The position numbers and the translations under genes are program-made. This document shows, one piece after another, positions 58,709 to 64,000 of a DNA stretch of 64,000 nt (its first letter is position 1; each line of letters opens with the position of its first letter). The notes beneath the pieces were generated by a model. It saw only the letters and a list, made by a program, of their open reading frames with translations. It had not been told where the DNA came from and made no database searches. Location: positions 4,043,501 through 4,107,500 of the forward strand of contig OZ014425.1 of NCBI GenBank assembly GCA_963965975.1, read 5' to 3'. The stretch comes from Xestospongia bergquistia. Lineage: Eukaryota > Porifera > Demospongiae > Haplosclerida > Petrosiidae.

Positions 58709-59662
58709 TGTTCAATCCTGTACTGGTTGCTGTTTCTCAAAACAAGGTTTTTTAAAATAGAAGTAAATCATACCAATCTGTATCACAGCTCAACTTTCTG
58801 AACTGCTACAAACTTAGTAGTATCTATGCCGAGAGAGTTTGTACATGTACAATGAAACATTGTCAAATATAGGACAATAAGAGTGTACTATATCTGATCA
58901 TTACATGGTTATTATATATTAAGTGTAATTATAATAACAATATAGAATATTTTTAGCAGAGAGTAGATACATCATCTAAAAATCATAACTCTCTATCTAA
59001 AACAATCTTTTAAAAGCTTTCTAGTTTTGGAGTTATCATTGTTTAAACAGAATAAGAAAGATGAAGAAAGAAAAAGAAAGAACATCATGTCATCCTATGT
59101 AAGTGATGATGTTATCACCTACCTGATGAGATGACTAAATTATTGTGAACTTAATATATGAAAGCTATAGCAGTTTAATCTGATAAGATACTATGAATTG
59201 ATATTACATTATTACATGTAGACACTCTAGAAGGAAAGCATTGTAATTTGATTGGTTGATTTAATCAATATATATTGTTATACAGTATGTATGTATGTAC
59301 CCAATTATTTAATGTAATAAAGTAGACGTCATATATAGTTTCCATTACTAATGTAGTAAAATGTACAATGGAATTGACTGTTCGTGTAGATAATTGTTAG
59401 AACTGTTCATGTAGATAATTGTTAGAACTATTACAACAATAATATGCTGGGCTTTACTATGGAACTCATTGAAGTTTGTACTTTACATAGATGGATTACT
59501 ATGGAAAACTCATATGAATAGTTAGCATGTTAAATATGAGCAACAAATGAGACAATAAGCCACATAATATTAATATACAACTTCATACAATAAGGAAACT
59601 GCATCAATCTTAATCACTTCAAATGATATTGACTCTATAGTGTCTACATGAAATGACAATTC
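58182..59662. other. Array spacer with 3' flank copy and AT microsatellite
   Basis: 58182-59060 is the shared 3' flank (stem-loop at 58247-58269). It contains an (AT)n tract at about 58658-58704, also present at 63683-63722. 59165-59240 is a partial copy of the unit at 52590. No gene seen. Confidence 0.7.
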
Positions 59663-61212
59663 CATTGTATATTATTGTCATTCCAACCTTACTAGACAGA
59701 GTAACTTTACACTAAATTACTCTAACTTCAATTAGAAATGTAATTCTAGAAGTATTTCATGCCTAACCACACCATTAACATTATAATTACTTATCCTAGA
59801 TCTACATGTACATTAATGAATGTATATCTTTATACACATAACTATGTATGTATCTATTGTAAATTTTAATTTACTTTACCAACCAATTTGTACTTCGCAT
59901 AAAGTCAATATGTTAAATATGAAGCAACAGATGAGACAATAATTCCCATGTATTATTACTATGCAATTTTATACAATAAGGAAACCACACCCTTAAACAT
60001 TCCTAACCCTAAAGTGTAAGTAGTTAATACACTGAAAGTGTTATAGATGGCTTATTGACTCATTGGTGCCTCATAGTTAAACTAATTGCAAAGCAGATTA
60101 TAAAAATTGTGAAGGTGGTGAAGCTTCTTGTTGTAATAGTACTATGATGTCTTAGTTCTATTGCCTACTTGATATGACTCAAGATGATATTGAGTTGAGG
60201 ATGTATGATAATGAAGATGCTCCTGGTGAAGGCCCGCCAATAGATATCATTGAACTATATGTTCACTGAAGAGCAAATGGTGAAGTTGATAGCAAACAAT
60301 GCTATAACCTGGAAACAAAACCAATCACATGTCTTTTTTAGTTTGTAGTTTTATTCCTTTTAAAGTTTCCCCCTCCTTTTTATAAGTTTTGATCTTTTTT
60401 GCTTAAACCATTTGAACATTTCATTCAAAAAATATATCAGTTATGATACGTTGAAACTCAAGAACAGAAATTTACAAGATCAATTTGGTTGTCTAAATGC
60501 AACAATGTGGTATAGACTCAATACTTGTGGACAAAGGACAAAATACTAGAGAGTAGTATTGTTGTCCTTAGACTCTGATGATAAGGAAAAGGCCATATTA
60601 TATCAAGTCTCTATTAACATAATATACTGTTACAATAATAATTACTGAAAACTAGAGTACAATTAATTAATGAGATATCCATTACTTATGGATACATTTA
60701 TATATAAATTCTCAAAAATAGAAGGATCATATCAATATGGATAGAACTTTTATTTGAGTGGATCTTAATATCATCATTAGTATCTCAGTTATATTTCATA
60801 CATTTTGTTTAGTTAGTTATAGAACCATTATTACAATACACATATTTTGAACTAAATACTAGACAAGCACTGAATAGGGAACAGGACGAGAGATCCATTG
60901 TCAAATGCACGGGTTTATTAGAGAAATGTCCAAAAACATCAATAAATTTCTCACTTAAATGTTAGTAAATGACCATATCACTAGTTAATTAATACACTGT
61001 AAAACTTAATTAGTCATTATTAACAAAAAAACTTCATAGGTTATGTGGGTAGACTTTAGAACTCATGTGAATTAGTCATTATATAATTTGTTGGCATGTT
61101 ATAGTATTACAAACAATATACACTTCACATGTGTCCATAGTAATCGACTAATGCAAGCTATAAATATGTTAATTTTTGTAGTCATATATGGTCTTATTCA
61201 TAGCTAGGAGAC
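59663..61212. repeat. Segmental duplication block, copy 2
   Basis: Partner of 55398-57105. The order is preserved but interrupted at about 60040-60550 by a segment holding relic G. Confidence 0.8.
60108..60269 (+). pseudogene. Family member G, 3' relic
   Basis: Last about 50 codons of exon 3: GEASCCNSTMM, TAG where TGG is expected, FYCLLD, DDIELRM, then IDIIELYV and stop. The lost Cys in the RVC motif and the nonsense codon mark it as dead. Confidence 0.75.
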
Positions 61213-61219
61213 TATAAAA
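61213..61219 (+). promoter_or_regulatory. TATA box retained before member H
   Basis: TATAAAA in the conserved block, but the sequence after it jumps straight to intron 2 of a family gene. Confidence 0.5.
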
Positions 61220-61222
61220 ACA

Positions 61223-61915
61223 ATTTACCAAGAGGATCAATATTGAAGTTATTATTATAGGTCTATGAAGGGTACCCATTGTGATGGGAAAGGTGGTTGG
61301 ACTAGAGTGGGTTATCTTAATATGACTGAGTCCAATGCTACCTGTCCTTCTGGACTGACAAAAATCAGCTTTACAACAGTGATAATGGAGTATGTGATCG
61401 ACCAACCACTATGGTGCTGGTTGTGTCTCAACCATGTTTCCTCTTTTAGATATGACATGCCATAAAATATGCGGCCAAGTTAGAGGATATGAATATAATT
61501 CTCCTGATCCATTTGGATGGTATCATATTGGAAAGAATAAAGGCATTGACACTAACTATGTTAATGGTATATCTATCACACATGGTCAAACCCTCGTCAC
61601 CATACCTGGAGATACGTAGCTGGTCATTTTGGTAATCCTGGTCATTGTCCATGTGAAATCCCCTTTACAAGTGGTAACCCTCCACCTCCTTCCTTTGTGG
61701 GCAACCATTACTACTGTGAAGCAGGTGATGACGTCCTCTGGAATGGAAAAGGTTGTTCAGGTTCTGGAGCTCCTTGCTGTACTAACTCCAAGATGCCTTG
61801 GTTCTATCGAGTATTTGATGGTAAACTTCAAGATGTGAGGGTGTGTGCTGATCAACCATATATTGATGAAGACATACCTATAGATTTCATTGAACTATAT
61901 GTTCAGATAATAAAA
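61223..61915 (+). pseudogene. Family member H, 5'-deleted and frameshifted
   Basis: Exon 1, intron 1 and exon 2 are missing: the promoter block is joined to intron-2 sequence (accaagaggatcaatattgaag) also found at 49035. In exon 3 the VYCD codons are shortened. Single-base losses occur near 61363 (run of A), 61411 (ccactatgg) and 61590 (tcaaaccc); the DIEL residues and the normal stop are lost. Closest to member A (subfamily YEYNSPDPFGWYH). Confidence 0.8.
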
Positions 61916-62149
61916 CTGAAAAACTAATAATATAATTGTTTACATGTTTTGTACTGTTCCATTTTAAAGATACATTGGCTCAATTAATATACTTGATATA
62001 GTTCAAAATTGCTAAAAAAGAAATTGAGTTTATCATTTCCTGCTTTCTTGAAGCCACAAAACATAAATTGATATTCAAATTTCCTTAGAACAAGGAAATC
62101 AAATGATAGTTAATTCTTAAGAATGTGGTTTCAACCACAGACAAGAGAA

Positions 62150-62156
62150 TATAAAA
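62150..62156 (+). promoter_or_regulatory. TATA box of family member I
   Basis: TATAAAA 88 bp before the ATG, followed by the same acaatgcaaggactagttt block as member D. Confidence 0.65.
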
Positions 62157-62243
62157 ACAATGCAAGGACTAGTTTGCAAATTAGTTGTACTGCAGACTAA
62201 TACAACTGATATCCCAAACAATTCTGTCACGAGTTATAACAAG

Positions 62244-63224
62244 ATGTCTCTACTCCTGTGTGTAGTAGTAGCTCTGTTCTACTCTATCAATCTTGTCAAT
62301 GCTGCTAATGAAAATGACTGTGCTCAAGGTGAGACACTTAACTAAAACTATGTCACTATTATCATTGTTTTCTTATAGACTGTTTACCTCGAAGCTGTAG
62401 GGATTGGTATGATTTGGGAGTAAGGAAAAATTGTTATTATCCAATTTATCCTGATGGCAAGACTCAAACATTGGTAAGACAATGAGTATCCTTATCACTA
62501 CATGTGTACATCACATTGACTTTAGGTTTACTGTGAGATGAAGGGTACCATGTGTGATGGTAGAGGTGGTTGGACTAGAGTGGGATATCTTAATATGACA
62601 CACCCTGGTGCTGAATGTCCTCCAGGACTGACAGAGCACAAATATAACAATCTTAAACATGAAGTGTGTGCTCGACCTCATCGATCTGGGGGTGGTTGTG
62701 CTTCAACTACATTTCCCACTCTTGGTCTTAGCTATTACAAAGTGTGTGGACAAGTTAGAGGATATCAATTTCATAGCCCTGACTCATTTTATTCTCTGGG
62801 AAGAGGTATAGACAGTTTTTACGTTGATGGTATTTCAATCACTCATGGAAAAAATCCTCGTAAACATCTCTGGACATATGCTGGTGGACTGCAAGAAAAT
62901 AGAAGAGATGTAAATGGATGTCCATGTAATAAGGGTTACACTGGTGGAAGAAATGTTGCTACATCATTTATTCGCAACCACTACTATTGTGAATCTGGTC
63001 TCAGTACAAGCTGGAAAGCTGTTCTCTATGCTAGTGATCCTCTTTGGGACGGTAAGAACTGCGATAGTCTTGAAAGTACCTGTTGTACTAATCGTAAGAT
63101 GCCTTGGTTCTATCGACTACTTGAAGATACAATTAAAGATGATATCGAGCTGAGAGTGTGTACAGATCAAGGTTATTCTAATGAAGGCGTTCCTTTGGAT
63201 ATCATTGAAATATATGTTCAATGA
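62244..63224 (+). CDS. Secreted fibrinogen-like cysteine-rich protein, member I (intact)
   Basis: Three exons: 62244..62328, 62379..62473, 62526..63224; 292 aa. Signal peptide MSLLLCVVVALFYSINLVNA. Exon 2 is identical in protein to member F. Distinguishing changes: CARPHR where others have CGRPHR, FYSLGRG for FIPLGRG, and WTYAGG without the extra Cys. Retains the complete conserved set: GGWTRVGYLNM, CGQVRGYQF, CPCNKGYTGG, CCTNRKMPWFYR, DDIELRVC, IIEIYVQ. Intact TATA promoter. Intron 1 begins GTGAGA here instead of GTAT. Function unknown; likely exported. Confidence 0.88.
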
Positions 63225-63680
63225 GGACTGAACAGACAAGTTCACTGCTATAACTTTACCTTTGAAATGACATTGTATTAGTTTAGTTTTATCTCAACAT
63301 TTAGCTGAGATATTTTTTGTGTTTTTTTAAAACAGATTTTGTTTTGAACCTTTTGATCATTATAGAAGAAAATACAAACTCGACATACATCATCACTAAA
63401 GTATAATCAGTGAACTGTTCATTGATCCAGTTCCTTGATTTGAATTTAAGATTACATAAAGAATTGAGCCAATCACTGATAAGTGGAAGAAGTCATTTGC
63501 TGATTTATTTTGCAAAATTTTATTTTATATAGATTTGCCTTACTCTAAAATTACCTACTATATGTAGATAATTTTCATGACATTACTATTGTTGTTGTTT
63601 TTGTAGACATAGTTAGGTAAATACTAGTAAGTTTAACAACTAATAAGTTATAGAGGCAGCTAGCTGGTTATATTATGTTG

Positions 63681-63726
<46 letters not shown>

Positions 63727-64000
63727 GATTATTATATATTAAGTTTATAGTAACAATATAGAATATTTTTAGCAGAGAGTAGATACATCATCTAAAAATC
63801 ATAACTCTCTATCTAAAACAATCTTTAAAAGCTTTCTAGTTTTGGAGTTATCGTTGTTTAAACAGAACAAGAAAGATAAAGAAAGAAAAAGAAAGAGCAT
63901 CATGTCATCCTATGTAAGTGACAATGCTATCACTTACCTGATGAATTATTGTGAACTTGATATATGAAAGTTATAGCAGTTTAATCTGATAAGATACTAT
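63225..64000. other. Array spacer, 3' flank of member I to window edge
   Basis: Copy of 58182-59170, with stem-loop 63290-63312, (AT)n at 63683-63722 and a deletion of about 190 bp after the AT tract relative to the other copy. The array probably continues past the window. Confidence 0.7.

Overview
This window looks like nuclear DNA of a compact, AT-rich animal genome, most likely a demosponge such as Amphimedon (inference; no database was searched). The genes are metazoan, with introns mostly of 50-300 bp and start codons often only tens of bases apart. I rebuilt exons by matching GT-AG boundaries, reading phase and family conservation. Exon lists are given in transcription order and are models without transcript support.

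Layout. 1-3083 (+): 3' end of a Calx-beta, single-pass membrane protein. 3608-4945 (-): TMEM161, head-to-head with 5059-5736 (+), a tiny five-exon PIERCE ciliary microtubule inner protein. 5884-9515 (-): TBC1D19 (18 exons), 61 bp from 9577-14094 (+), an AHCYL/IRBIT-type protein (15 exons). 14660-18505 (-): TPR plus CHAT-protease gene with a frameshift, flanked by AHCYL's last exon and a decayed copy of it. 19464-27683 (-): IQSEC/BRAG Arf-GEF. 28011-31203 (+): phosducin-like protein. 31538-32534 (-): OARD1/TARG1 macrodomain hydrolase with a GC-AG intron. 32643-38037 (-): GH31 alpha-glucosidase with trefoil domain (25 exons). 38895-41670 (+): DUF4139 protein. 42132-46317 (-): CAPS/CADPS lacking an N-terminal half. 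46456-47292 (+): enoyl-CoA isomerase with a peroxisomal signal.

48.5-64 kb is an expanded array of one family of secreted, cysteine-rich proteins whose N-terminus resembles a fibrinogen-like domain. I count three intact three-exon genes (53869, 57201, 62244) and six broken or partial copies, embedded in segmental duplications with a shared TATA-box promoter and a shared 3' stem-loop.

The single-copy part mixes housekeeping, ciliary and vesicle-traffic genes. Several (IQSEC, CAPS) are synaptic or secretory in other animals, which is notable if the host lacks neurons. Other structures are two MITE-like elements, long palindromes, intronic hairpins, microsatellites at splice sites and short tandem duplications.
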